A stretch of 47,390 nucleotides of DNA from Actinomycetes bacterium (lineage in GTDB: Bacteria; Auribacterota; JAJCYG01), in assembly GCA_029263055.1 (NCBI GenBank), contig JAJCYG010000087.1, positions 1-47,390 on the forward strand, in the 5' to 3' direction. The number at the start of each line of letters is the position of its first letter. Positions within the stretch are counted from its first letter, which is position 1. The notes under the pieces were generated by a model that made no database searches, was not told where the DNA came from, and saw only the letters and a list, made by a program, of their open reading frames with translations. The position numbers and the translations under genes were made by a program. This document shows positions 18,683 through 27,864 of this stretch, one piece after another.

Positions 18683-18756
18683 GCGCTCGTAGCTCAACTG
18701 GATAGAGTATCTGACTACGAATCAGAAGGTTGCAGGTTCGACCCCTGCCGAGCGCA
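18683..18756 (+). tRNA. tRNA-Arg(ACG)
   Basis: Acceptor stem GCGCTCG pairs with CGAGCGC, discriminator A, no encoded CCA. The anticodon loop CTACGAA is closed by TCTGA/TCAGA, giving anticodon ACG, expected to be deaminated to ICG by TadA and to read CGU/CGC/CGA. T-arm GCAGG TTCGACC CCTGC is intact. Confidence 0.96.
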
Positions 18757-18776
18757 AAAATTTTACTCAACTTTTG

Positions 18777-19382
18777 TTAAGCAAATCGATCTGTAATCAA
18801 GACTTCTTCAATCGGCAATTGCCCAGGCTTTGGCCAAGCTGGCTTGATTGCTTTTCCTATCACAACCAAAAGCCCAATCACATGGTCTTCGGGCAAATTA
18901 ATGACTTCAGCCACTTTGTCTGGATCAAATCCAATCATAGGACAGCTATCATAGCCTAGTCCTTTAGCTGTGAGCATCATGGTTTGAGCCACAATCCCTA
19001 AAGAGCGCATTGCTTCATCGCGTTGAAGTTGTTCCTTGCCTTCATAGAATGGTTTAATCATGGGAACGAGCATATCTTGAGCTGCCTTAGGTGCATCTTT
19101 CCAATACCGTTCTGGTTCTTTTTCCCAGCTTTTTAAATCAGCACACATCACAAATGAGAGTGAGGCGTCGGTTATATGGGGTTGGTCCCAAGCCGCTGCG
19201 CGTAGTTTTTGTTTCTGTTCTTTATCGCGCACTAAAACAAAGCGCCAATTTTGAATATTAAATGACGTCGGAGATTGAATGGCGCAATGCATTAACTTTT
19301 GAAGATCTTCTTCTGGAATGTCAAAGTTAGGGTCGTAGTGTTTAACGGCGCGGCGTTGTTCAATAGCATCAAATAGGTTCAT
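18777..19382 (-). CDS. Nitroreductase family protein
   Basis: 201-aa FMN-dependent NAD(P)H oxidoreductase of the nitroreductase fold. Typical features: the N-terminal FMN phosphate-binding RRAVKHYD, SPTSFNIQNWRFVLVRD (FMN/dimer contact), the mid helix with SLGIVAQTMMLTAKGLGYDSCPMIGFD, and a C-terminal ligand to the flavin phosphate. The natural substrate cannot be read from sequence; quinones or nitro compounds are usual. AGGAG lies 7 nt before the ATG. Monocistronic between tRNA-Arg and the giant gene. Confidence 0.93.
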   Translation of the reverse strand: MNLFDAIEQRRAVKHYDPNFDIPEEDLQKLMHCAIQSPTSFNIQNWRFVLVRDKEQKQKLRAAAWDQPHITDASLSFVMCADLKSWEKEPERYWKDAPKAAQDMLVPMIKPFYEGKEQLQRDEAMRSLGIVAQTMMLTAKGLGYDSCPMIGFDPDKVAEVINLPEDHVIGLLVVIGKAIKPAWPKPGQLPIEEVLITDRFA

Positions 19383-19521
19383 TTTAGTTCTCCTAAAAAA
19401 GGTTTTGTTATTGAAGAGTATAAGGCCTTGGTTTCACAAAAAGAAAGGCATAATACCATTGGGGAAAAGATTCTGCATATATAGAGTTGGCTCAATTTAA
19501 GCTCTTTTCCTATATAGCGAC

Positions 19522-19550
19522 TTGACAAGCTACTGATTTAATGTTATTTT
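19522..19550 (+). promoter_or_regulatory. Sigma-70-like promoter at the start of the giant gene
   Basis: Perfect -35 TTGACA (19522-19527), 17-nt spacer, -10 TATTTT (19545-19550). The -10 lies inside the longest ORF (ATG 19541), so transcription from here would begin near 19557 and true translation would start downstream. Confidence 0.55.
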
Positions 19551-22500
19551 TATATGTGGTTTGTTATCAAGGTGTTATAAAGAAATTAAAGCTGATTTTG
19601 AGCACAGCCTTAATTGGCGTTATGTGCTTTAACCAATCTCTCTTTGCGTTAGCTCCTTTGAGTTCTTTTCACGCTCCTGAAGTTCCAAGTTCAGCCTCAT
19701 ATTTTCCCGTGTTACCAGATTCAATTCCTGTCACATTTAGTGAGCCATGGGCTCATGCAGAGGGAATGCCCCTTTTGACTCCTGCCCTAATTTCAAAAAA
19801 TGGAGAGCAGGATATTGAATTAATTCGGTCATCAGTTAAGACTCGAGGATCTCGTTTGGAAATTAATGAAACGACCTTTTTTATTGATCCCGATTTATTA
19901 AATCAATATGAAAGATTAGGGTTTAAGAACCAAAAAGAGTTTCTGGAATATTTAAAAGCTGTTCTGACACCAAAAATATTTTTAAATCCCCCTGCTCAAA
20001 AAGAAATAGTGATCACTCTATTAGATAGTTCCGAGTTTCTTTTTGAAGATCACCATGGAAATGGATTTATTGGAGTGAACCGTCAACTTTTTGAGAGGCT
20101 TGTTGAATCTCTTCAAACAGCAAAAAGCCTTTTAAAAATCGGACTACTACATGAGTTGGCTCATGAGTCGCTTGTCTTTGAAAGAAAGGTTTTACTAGAA
20201 CATTTTCAGGAAGCTGAAGGACTTCTCTTTGCTCAGGCAGCCCAAAGAGTCGACCAGTTTATTCAGGCTAATCAAGCTCAATTGCAGGAAAAACTTAAAA
20301 AATTGGATTTATGGGATAAGGTAGAAGCTGAAATGTTAGAGGCTGGCTTGCGCCAAGCTCAATCAGAAGCTTTAGATGTGTCTCAAGTTGCTCGTAGTGG
20401 TTTGCTGCGCCCTGATGCCCCTTTTGTTGTTCGTTATCTTACTGAAACACGATCCAAATTTGCAGATGTTCTTGAAATTGAAATTGAGACCTTGGAGGAG
20501 CAACATGGTCTGGTTGATGAAAATGATCCCGTATATCAAGAGCTTAATACCATTTTTAAAAATATATTAAAAGCTGCTGGTTTAGATCCCAGTAAGATAG
20601 ATCTTTACGTGGTGAACTCAGATGAGATTGAAGCTTATTGGATTAAAGATAGCGGAGCCTTTTTTATTCACATAGGATTGATTAAAACTCTAAAAAAATA
20701 TTTAGAAGAAAATAATAAAGAGCTAACTCAAGATGCTATTGCCTGGATATTCGGACATGAAATTCAGCACTTGATTCAGTATAAAGAAGGAAAAGAGGTT
20801 GTTGCTGGTGCCAAGTCAAGTGATGCACGACAAAAAAATCAAAATCTAGAATATGATGCCGATAATGGCGGGCTCTTTTTAGCTGCTTATGCTGGTTATA
20901 ATCCCAATGCTGCTGTTGAGGTGCTTGCATTCTTAGATGCTCTAGGAAATGCGCCACCTTTTATATCAGGTCATCCAAAGGCTGATAACCGCGTTGGTGA
21001 AGTACAAAGAATATTAAAAAGTCCGGATCAGTTTCTTCCTAATGTGGCTAAAGAGTCACAATCTTTTACTCAAGTCTTTTTAGAAAGCCCTGTAATTCTC
21101 GAATCAACAAAAGCAGCTTTATTATATGAAGCACTACTTGAAGCAAAAACAGAGGAGGAACTCGGCGTCATACTCGAATCTATTGATGATGTCAGTATTT
21201 TAGAAAACTTTTTAACTTACTCTTTTTTTGTTAATCGATTTCAGACAGCTTACGCTCTGTCAAAAGATCCTGATTTCATAAACTATCTCTCCTATGTTTT
21301 TATGTCTAATAATATACAAGCTGTTGTTAATGGGCAGTCTGAGAATAAAAGTTGGACGACCGTTGTTTGGAATCGCGACTGGAAGCTTCCTCTTTCAATT
21401 CAAAGTCTATTTCTCTATTTGAGCCAAGAATTTAATAAGGGTCCTGATGACGCTTCTGTTTCTATTGGCGAAGACCCCTTTCACTCTAGAGAATTTTATG
21501 TTGAATCAATTGAAAAGTTAATTGATGAAAGAATTTCATTTTTAGAGAAAACAACCTATCCAGAAAAAGAAGAAAAATTAAAGTTCTTGCGGCAGTTTAA
21601 GGGTGGTTTCAAAAGAGTTTTAAGAAGAGGGGCTCGTTTAGATGGTGCTCGAGTAAGTAAATCTCATAAAGATAATTATCGGTTTGTTAAAGGTGATTCA
21701 TTTGATGATGCAGATGATCTAGATCTTAAAGTTGGGGAGGAGTGGGTTCTATCAATACGAGACCAGCCAAAAGGGTCAATCTTCTCAATATTTGTTTCTG
21801 AAGAGGAGGTTTATAATAATTTTGAACGGTTGTGGGATTACTTTGAAAAAGAATATGACCTAGAGTTTAATGAGCGCTTACAGCAGCAAAGGAAAGACGT
21901 TGAAGCAATTAGAATGTTAGGTTTAAAGAGGTGGTTTCGAAAAAAATATGGTGATTTACCAAAGCCATCTGCTTTATTTGAGATTAGAGTTGATCATACT
22001 GGCTCTGACGGTGAAGAAAAAGAACAAGGGCGAAAAGAATTTCTTGAGCTTTATGGGCCCTTTCTCGCTTTTTACTTTTTGAATGAGAAGTTTGGAGCCT
22101 TTGATTCTTCTCCAGAAGAAGCGCTGCCGCTACCCACATATTGGGAAGCAATTAAAAATAAAGCCGAAACTTTAAATCAAGATCGATTTCAGAATAGAGG
22201 TTTAGATGCTGAGTCAATTAAACTTTTAACAGCCATTCAGCATCTATCTCTTTATCGAGCTCATGACCCGCAGCATGATGAAAAGATAGAAGAAAAAATA
22301 TCGCAACTTTCTGATGAACAGACAGAATTAGTATTAGAAACTCTACTCGATTCTCCTTCATTATTTCTTTCATCTATGCCTAGTTCGATTCGTAAGATGC
22401 TTGATTATGGAGATAATACAGTCCTTTTGCAAAAGAAGCTTGCTTCATATTACAATGGTGTTGTTCTGGAGGTCTTAAAAAAGAGAACAGAGTCTAGGCC

Positions 22501-25500
22501 TCTTGCTCTTTCTGATTTGAACGCAATATTTAAATTAAATAAAGTCTTTGAAATACGTTATGGAATTAAAGTATCTAAATTAGATGGGTATACGCAGCTT
22601 CTAAATTACTTTTATTCTACCTTGTTGGAAGATGGGAATTTACCTGCATTAAAGATGCTTATTTCAGAAGTCGGTTCTAATAACTCACTTGAAGCAAATA
22701 AAATACTGATTAGTTACTTGATTGATGGCTATTTTCCTTCTCAAGACTATAAGGAAAAAATAAATTCTTTATTAAGGCTCTTTCCCGTTTCTAGCACTAC
22801 AAGAGATGATTTTTTAGAACAGATATTAAAATCAGTAAATTACGAAACAATGAACCCATTAGTTAAAAAAGACTTTTTAGAAACAATCTTGCCATTATTT
22901 CATCCAACAAAGAGACAGTTAACTGGTCACCGAGAAGATGAAAAGCTTTTGCATCAACGTTTAGCATTAGACTATATGAATCTTTTAAAAGCTGAGGGGG
23001 TGGGCTTTATTGATTTAGTGCAAAGATTAATTCAAAAAAATGCAGTGGTGACTCTGTTTGATTTAATAACAAAAAATCAACAAGAGTGGGGCCGTTTATC
23101 TCTTGAACAGGCAAAGGCGGTTGTTGGTTACATAAAAGGGGCTGATGATAATGGTTTTGAAACATATCAAAGTGCTATAGGGGCCATTGCTTTAGCCAAA
23201 GTACGAATCGATGTCCCTCTATTTTTGGTCACTAAGTTAACGGATCAGAGTCGACAAGTAGAGGATTCTCGTGGGTATACAACCTCTGTTTTTTTCTATA
23301 ACGATAGTGTGGAAGATAAGGAAAATAATTTTAAATATAATTTGTATAGCTTTGTTCGTAAAGATGGAAACAATAATGGTAAGTGGTTATTTGAGGGTCT
23401 GAGTTTTCAGCAATCTGTTTCATTGGTTTTAGAACTCTTTCCTCAGTCCAAAGAAAGAGACTCTATTTTAATTGATCTGCTAAAGGATTTTAATCCAAGT
23501 GAAGATGAAATAATTCCTTTGTTAGAAGGTTTGACTCCTGTAGAAGATAAAGGTGAACGCCCTACATTAGGGGCGTCTAGTCGGTTTCGGTCTGCACGTC
23601 CTACGGTTTCAGATGAAATGATTTTGTCTTACTTAGGAATTAGAGAGATGGATGCTGATAAAGCATTCACTGCAGAAGAAATCGAACAAATTATAAGGAC
23701 TTTATCTGAAAAGGTTTCAAAAAAGTATCAAGGCTCTCTAGAAGTGACAGAGTCTCTTAAAAGAGTGCGCGAAAGACTTCATGAAGTTAATGATCGATTA
23801 GCTAAGCTATTAAAAAGAGATCCTCGAAAATTTGATCGATTTGGAGATGCTAAAGAGGTTGACGGGATTATAGTCTCTTTTGCTAAGTCTTATTCTGTTA
23901 AAGAAAATCCTTATTTCGATTATTTTAATTTACGAGATTTTGGTGTGTGGAGTACTGAGAACTTTAAACTCTCTTTAAGGACCTATAAATCGTTATCTTC
24001 ATATTTTAAAGATTCAAATATTGCCTTTGAAGAAAAAGTTGCGCGATTAAAACAGATATTTCCCACTAAGACGATTTTTAGAGATAATGAACTTTTTAAA
24101 TTAGCAACTTCCCAAGCATATATTTTACAAAGACAAGAACCTCCTTTTTGGAGTCATCCCTTTGGGATTATTGACGGAGTAGCCAGTTATCAAAGTAATG
24201 ACCTTCTTTCTACAGACGGTTTGTCTATTGATGAATTATCAGCTGATCAAGCTACGGAGTTGATAGATTTGTATGAAGGTCTTATCCCTCTTATGTCAAA
24301 TAGTGATTATCAAGTTATGTTAGGACGCGTTGTTTATGAGCTTAAGAAAAAATATACACCCAAAATATTTAGAAGCTTTGATTCTGGTTTAACAGAGATA
24401 TTAAAAATATTTCCTTACTATAGTTTAGCCCGTGACAATGCTTTTGATGAATTTATAAATTCAACTGCTGTTCGATCCTTTGCTCAATTGAAAGAGATTA
24501 ATAAGTATCTTTTAGAGGGGAATCGTGTGAGTGAAGAACAAGAGATTGTTAGTCTGCAGCGTAAAAATGAAGCTTGGAACACTATAAATAAACTACCTTC
24601 TCGAAAAGAAAGGGGCGATCTTGTTCTCTGGCTCCTTAATCCGAGCTTGCCTATGCCTGAATCTTTGGTGCAGTTGTCGCTTCATAACCATGTAAATTTT
24701 GATTCCCTACCAGACATAGTCTTTTCAATGACAAAAGTTGAAAGAGATAAGTTTTTTTATGATATTTTAAGAGGATACAATGGTCTCTTTGAAGAAGATT
24801 CTGAAGAAGCACCTGCTGAGATAAAAGAGTTTGTCCAAAATCTATTTGACCAACTTTTTCTTGAAGATGATCTAAGGGGTGCTCAAGATATTTTAAGGGA
24901 TATTTTTATAAATGTATTTGTCTCGTACTCAACAGAGAGACGAATCTTATTATTTAATTCCTTGATGAATGTTTTTGCAGATAAGAACATGCGGCAAGCT
25001 GGCCGTGCTGTAAAAATAAGGATATTGCTTGAGCAGATGGGGGTAATAGGGGTTAAGGTCGGTCAATATTTAGGTGAGCAACCACAGCTCTTTAAAGGAG
25101 CGACAGACATTCAGCATGAACTTGGAAAATTAAAAAAAGATGCGGGTAGTTTTCACAAGCGTGCTATTTTTCAGCTCCTTCAGGAAGCTGGCTTAATCGA
25201 TGAAATACAACTCAAAGAACTTTTAGGATCAGCCTCAATCAAACAGGTTTATGCCTTGTTATTACGAGACTATGAGGGAGAAGTAGCAGGTAAGTTTAAG
25301 CGACCCGCAGCAGAAAAGTTTTTAAAAGAAGATCTCTCTGTTTTAAGATCTACTTTACAAGTGCTCAATGAAAAGTATCCAGATTTAGGGCTACCGACAG
25401 ATATGCTTGAAGAGATTGAAAATGTGTTAAATGAAGAGCTCGACTTTGAAAAAGAGGCTTTGAATGTAGAGCGTTATGAAGCTAATTTAGAAAGTCGCCC

Positions 25501-26323
25501 ATCAATAAAAGGGGAAACCTTTAAAATTAAAGTCCCTAAAATATTGTCTCGATCTTCTCGTATTATTCTTGAAGAAAAAGTAAAAGGACTTGTTATAGAA
25601 GATCTCATTCTTCTTAAGCAAGATCCCTCTACTTTATCTGAATCAAAAAGTAAAAAGCAAAATGAATTGCGGCTCTACTTAGAAAGTAATTTTACTTTAC
25701 CGCAACAACATGCTTTGCTCAATTTCGACATTAATCAGATTCAAGCAGAGCTTTTAAATGAATTTTTTCTTCAAGTCTTTGGCGAGGGATTTTTTCATGC
25801 AGATCTTCACTATGGTAATGCCATGATCACCCCAGAAGGGGAAATCTATTTAATTGATTGGGGGGCGGTAGGAGAAATAGACCCTAAAAAGTCACAAGCA
25901 TTATTAAATTTAATTATCTCGATCGATTTTAAAGATGCTCAAAAAGTGATTCGCTTATTAACGCCATTTCTAGGGCAAACAATTGTTGCGGGTAGTTTAA
26001 TAGCCAATCAATTAGAGGCGATTGTTACTTCAGCGATCTCTGTGGAAGAGAAACTGAATCAGTTGATCTCAATCATTACCAAACTAGAACCATCTGAAGA
26101 GTTGTTGATCTATTTAAAAGGGCTTGCTTCTGTTGCCCCTGTATTTGATGCGCTTCCAGAATCGTTAAAAAAGAAAGTCGTGTCAAATTACTTAACACGA
26201 AGTTCTAAATTTTGGATTTTAGTCCGTTCCGCTTGGATCGGTTTTAAATCAGTATTTTATGCTGGGCTAGAAAGATTAAATCAACAAGCACGACCTAATA
26301 GTGTCATTGAAACATCAATTTAG
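19541..26323 (+). CDS. Giant secreted protein: M48-like metallopeptidase plus UbiB/ABC1 kinase domain
   Basis: 2260 aa. Residues 13-38 form a signal peptide (IKKLKLILSTALIGV... ending FALAPLSS). An HELAH occurs at 204-208. An M48-like peptidase follows: HEIQH at 406-410, the third-ligand helix EYDADNGGLFLAAYAGYNP (Glu437), and a late GHPKADNRVGEV. Residues 500-1800 are mostly helical and unrecognised. The end is an ABC1/UbiB atypical kinase: KVGQ (Lys1839), ELDFEKEA, catalytic HADLHYGN (from 2086) and IDWGAVG as the metal-binding motif. Such kinases act in the cytosol or organelles, so one behind a signal peptide is odd. The start is uncertain: no RBS precedes ATG 19541, and the promoter at 19522-19550 overlaps it; AAGGTG at 19569 precedes only non-AUG codons. 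Convergent 4-nt overlap with the LysM gene. Confidence 0.85.
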   Translation: MLFLYVVCYQGVIKKLKLILSTALIGVMCFNQSLFALAPLSSFHAPEVPSSASYFPVLPDSIPVTFSEPWAHAEGMPLLTPALISKNGEQDIELIRSSVKTRGSRLEINETTFFIDPDLLNQYERLGFKNQKEFLEYLKAVLTPKIFLNPPAQKEIVITLLDSSEFLFEDHHGNGFIGVNRQLFERLVESLQTAKSLLKIGLLHELAHESLVFERKVLLEHFQEAEGLLFAQAAQRVDQFIQANQAQLQEKLKKLDLWDKVEAEMLEAGLRQAQSEALDVSQVARSGLLRPDAPFVVRYLTETRSKFADVLEIEIETLEEQHGLVDENDPVYQELNTIFKNILKAAGLDPSKIDLYVVNSDEIEAYWIKDSGAFFIHIGLIKTLKKYLEENNKELTQDAIAWIFGHEIQHLIQYKEGKEVVAGAKSSDARQKNQNLEYDADNGGLFLAAYAGYNPNAAVEVLAFLDALGNAPPFISGHPKADNRVGEVQRILKSPDQFLPNVAKESQSFTQVFLESPVILESTKAALLYEALLEAKTEEELGVILESIDDVSILENFLTYSFFVNRFQTAYALSKDPDFINYLSYVFMSNNIQAVVNGQSENKSWTTVVWNRDWKLPLSIQSLFLYLSQEFNKGPDDASVSIGEDPFHSREFYVESIEKLIDERISFLEKTTYPEKEEKLKFLRQFKGGFKRVLRRGARLDGARVSKSHKDNYRFVKGDSFDDADDLDLKVGEEWVLSIRDQPKGSIFSIFVSEEEVYNNFERLWDYFEKEYDLEFNERLQQQRKDVEAIRMLGLKRWFRKKYGDLPKPSALFEIRVDHTGSDGEEKEQGRKEFLELYGPFLAFYFLNEKFGAFDSSPEEALPLPTYWEAIKNKAETLNQDRFQNRGLDAESIKLLTAIQHLSLYRAHDPQHDEKIEEKISQLSDEQTELVLETLLDSPSLFLSSMPSSIRKMLDYGDNTVLLQKKLASYYNGVVLEVLKKRTESRPLALSDLNAIFKLNKVFEIRYGIKVSKLDGYTQLLNYFYSTLLEDGNLPALKMLISEVGSNNSLEANKILISYLIDGYFPSQDYKEKINSLLRLFPVSSTTRDDFLEQILKSVNYETMNPLVKKDFLETILPLFHPTKRQLTGHREDEKLLHQRLALDYMNLLKAEGVGFIDLVQRLIQKNAVVTLFDLITKNQQEWGRLSLEQAKAVVGYIKGADDNGFETYQSAIGAIALAKVRIDVPLFLVTKLTDQSRQVEDSRGYTTSVFFYNDSVEDKENNFKYNLYSFVRKDGNNNGKWLFEGLSFQQSVSLVLELFPQSKERDSILIDLLKDFNPSEDEIIPLLEGLTPVEDKGERPTLGASSRFRSARPTVSDEMILSYLGIREMDADKAFTAEEIEQIIRTLSEKVSKKYQGSLEVTESLKRVRERLHEVNDRLAKLLKRDPRKFDRFGDAKEVDGIIVSFAKSYSVKENPYFDYFNLRDFGVWSTENFKLSLRTYKSLSSYFKDSNIAFEEKVARLKQIFPTKTIFRDNELFKLATSQAYILQRQEPPFWSHPFGIIDGVASYQSNDLLSTDGLSIDELSADQATELIDLYEGLIPLMSNSDYQVMLGRVVYELKKKYTPKIFRSFDSGLTEILKIFPYYSLARDNAFDEFINSTAVRSFAQLKEINKYLLEGNRVSEEQEIVSLQRKNEAWNTINKLPSRKERGDLVLWLLNPSLPMPESLVQLSLHNHVNFDSLPDIVFSMTKVERDKFFYDILRGYNGLFEEDSEEAPAEIKEFVQNLFDQLFLEDDLRGAQDILRDIFINVFVSYSTERRILLFNSLMNVFADKNMRQAGRAVKIRILLEQMGVIGVKVGQYLGEQPQLFKGATDIQHELGKLKKDAGSFHKRAIFQLLQEAGLIDEIQLKELLGSASIKQVYALLLRDYEGEVAGKFKRPAAEKFLKEDLSVLRSTLQVLNEKYPDLGLPTDMLEEIENVLNEELDFEKEALNVERYEANLESRPSIKGETFKIKVPKILSRSSRIILEEKVKGLVIEDLILLKQDPSTLSESKSKKQNELRLYLESNFTLPQQHALLNFDINQIQAELLNEFFLQVFGEGFFHADLHYGNAMITPEGEIYLIDWGAVGEIDPKKSQALLNLIISIDFKDAQKVIRLLTPFLGQTIVAGSLIANQLEAIVTSAISVEEKLNQLISIITKLEPSEELLIYLKGLASVAPVFDALPESLKKKVVSNYLTRSSKFWILVRSAWIGFKSVFYAGLERLNQQARPNSVIETSI

Positions 26324-27681
26324 AAAATAATGCCACCTTGAACAAAGGGGCCGTGCATGTTGAGTTCACCCGAAACATCATCTTTTTCTGCTTCAATAAA
26401 TAAAGCGCGATAGCCTCCAGCAAATCTAAAGATATCAAAAGCAGTGTAGTTGATTTCAGCTTGAATATCGAGAAACGAAAAATCAATATCAGAAGCTTCA
26501 TAACCAAATGCCCGGACACGCCCACTCACAAAGAAGTCTTCATTAATATTGAAACGAGCTTGGCCTCCTAAAGAAACCGTTCCAGCTTCAGCATCTTCTT
26601 TAACCGAGACGTTATTGGTAATTGATTCAGAAATAGTGGTTCCAGAGACTGAAGCTACTGAAGTGGGAAGGGATTGCCCTACAATGGAAGAGGGAAGAGA
26701 AATGCCTGCAATAGAAGAAGGAACAGTAGAAACAGATGGGACGGTTCCACTGACATTCCCATTAAAATCATTTGTCAGTTCTGCTTCAATATTAATATAT
26801 TCTCCACCAATCAAACCGCCGATATAACCCCAATCCCCTTGAAAAGGATTGATCTCAATCCAGCCACTCATTCGTTGCACATCTGCACTTCCTTCAACTA
26901 AGTCTGTGCCACTAAATGTGACTCCGTCAAAAGTAATGCTCTCGTCAATGTTGCGACGACCTGAAATATCAAATTCCATAAATTCCCAATTTAAGACAAT
27001 CCAAGGGTTGCCAAAAGGTGCGGCCCAAACATGCACCACAGGAATGGTGAGATCATCATCAGCACCTAAAGCATCTTGCAAGTCGATTTTGGTTCCTTTG
27101 ATGGGCCCCAAATCAGCGCCGACTTCAGCATCGATATCAACAAACCAAGCTGCAATCGATCCACCAATATAATCTTTATCTTGTTTCTCTTTTTCCGTCA
27201 CAATTTCTTCTTCAAATGCAACCACATCATCATTCATTAAACCAAACGATTTCGTAGGGGGTTCTTCTTTACGAACTTCAACATAATCTCTTTTGGTGAT
27301 GGTTTTTTTAGGTCTGATTGTTTTAGCTACTTCATCTGTAGATTCAGATCTTTTCATGGCCACAGTTTTAGGTTCAGGCCGTTTTCTTTTTGGGCGTGTT
27401 AAAACTCTTTCTTTAGGAGCTGAGAGTGTAGAGTTATCTCGCGGGATTAAAAGGACTTGCCCTTCTGCAATTTTGTTTGGATTATCAAGGCTATTGAGTT
27501 TGGCAATTGATTTGACAGAGACATCATATTTTCGACTGATTTTGCCAAGAGTGTCTCTTTTCTTAACAATGTAAACAATAGGGTCTTTTTTATCCTCTGC
27601 CTGAGCAAAAGTAGCTGGTACAGATAAGCTCATACCCATCCCCATCAAAATTAAAGCGGCTGTTCTAAATATTGCAGTCAT
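26320..27681 (-). CDS. LysM-domain protein with C-terminal outer-membrane barrel
   Basis: 453 aa. Signal peptide (ALILMGMGMSLSVPATFAQA), one LysM peptidoglycan-binding domain at about 30-80 (YIVKKRDTLGKISRKYDVSV ... GQVLLIPRD), a basic Lys/Arg/Pro linker, then a region with barrel-like alternation ending in GPFVQGGIIF. A Ser/Pro/Val-rich loop at about 310-355 repeats SLPSSIVGQ/SLPTSVAS-type units and may be surface exposed. Likely tethers the outer membrane to peptidoglycan. The start at 27679-27681 has AGGAGAGAG just upstream; an ATG seven codons earlier lacks an RBS. It converges with the giant gene with interleaved stops. Confidence 0.85.
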   Translation of the reverse strand: MTAIFRTAALILMGMGMSLSVPATFAQAEDKKDPIVYIVKKRDTLGKISRKYDVSVKSIAKLNSLDNPNKIAEGQVLLIPRDNSTLSAPKERVLTRPKRKRPEPKTVAMKRSESTDEVAKTIRPKKTITKRDYVEVRKEEPPTKSFGLMNDDVVAFEEEIVTEKEKQDKDYIGGSIAAWFVDIDAEVGADLGPIKGTKIDLQDALGADDDLTIPVVHVWAAPFGNPWIVLNWEFMEFDISGRRNIDESITFDGVTFSGTDLVEGSADVQRMSGWIEINPFQGDWGYIGGLIGGEYINIEAELTNDFNGNVSGTVPSVSTVPSSIAGISLPSSIVGQSLPTSVASVSGTTISESITNNVSVKEDAEAGTVSLGGQARFNINEDFFVSGRVRAFGYEASDIDFSFLDIQAEINYTAFDIFRFAGGYRALFIEAEKDDVSGELNMHGPFVQGGIIF

Positions 27682-27716
27682 AACTCTCTCCTTGGCATAC
27701 ATTATGTAGTGGTTGT

Positions 27717-27745
27717 ATTATAGCTCTACCACAGGCTGTAGGCAA
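27717..27745 (-). promoter_or_regulatory. Sigma-70-like promoter of the LysM/barrel gene
   Basis: On the minus strand: -35 TTGCCT (27745-27740), 17-nt spacer, -10 TATAAT (27722-27717). The predicted start of transcription is near 27710, leaving a 5' UTR of about 30 nt with the AGGAGAG site. Confidence 0.6.
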
Positions 27746-27864
27746 TCATTACTTTTCTGCTCCCTAGCAATTTTTTATAAATGAAGTGGTTTTAACCAGA
27801 GCCGTGGTGTAAAATAAACCCCTTTCAGGCACAAAAGCTTAAGACCAATAAGGAGTAATAACAG

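Noticed and set aside
26549..27574. Plus-strand ORFs of 75-107 codons
   Set aside because: Shadows of the LysM gene on the opposite strand, no RBS or domain.
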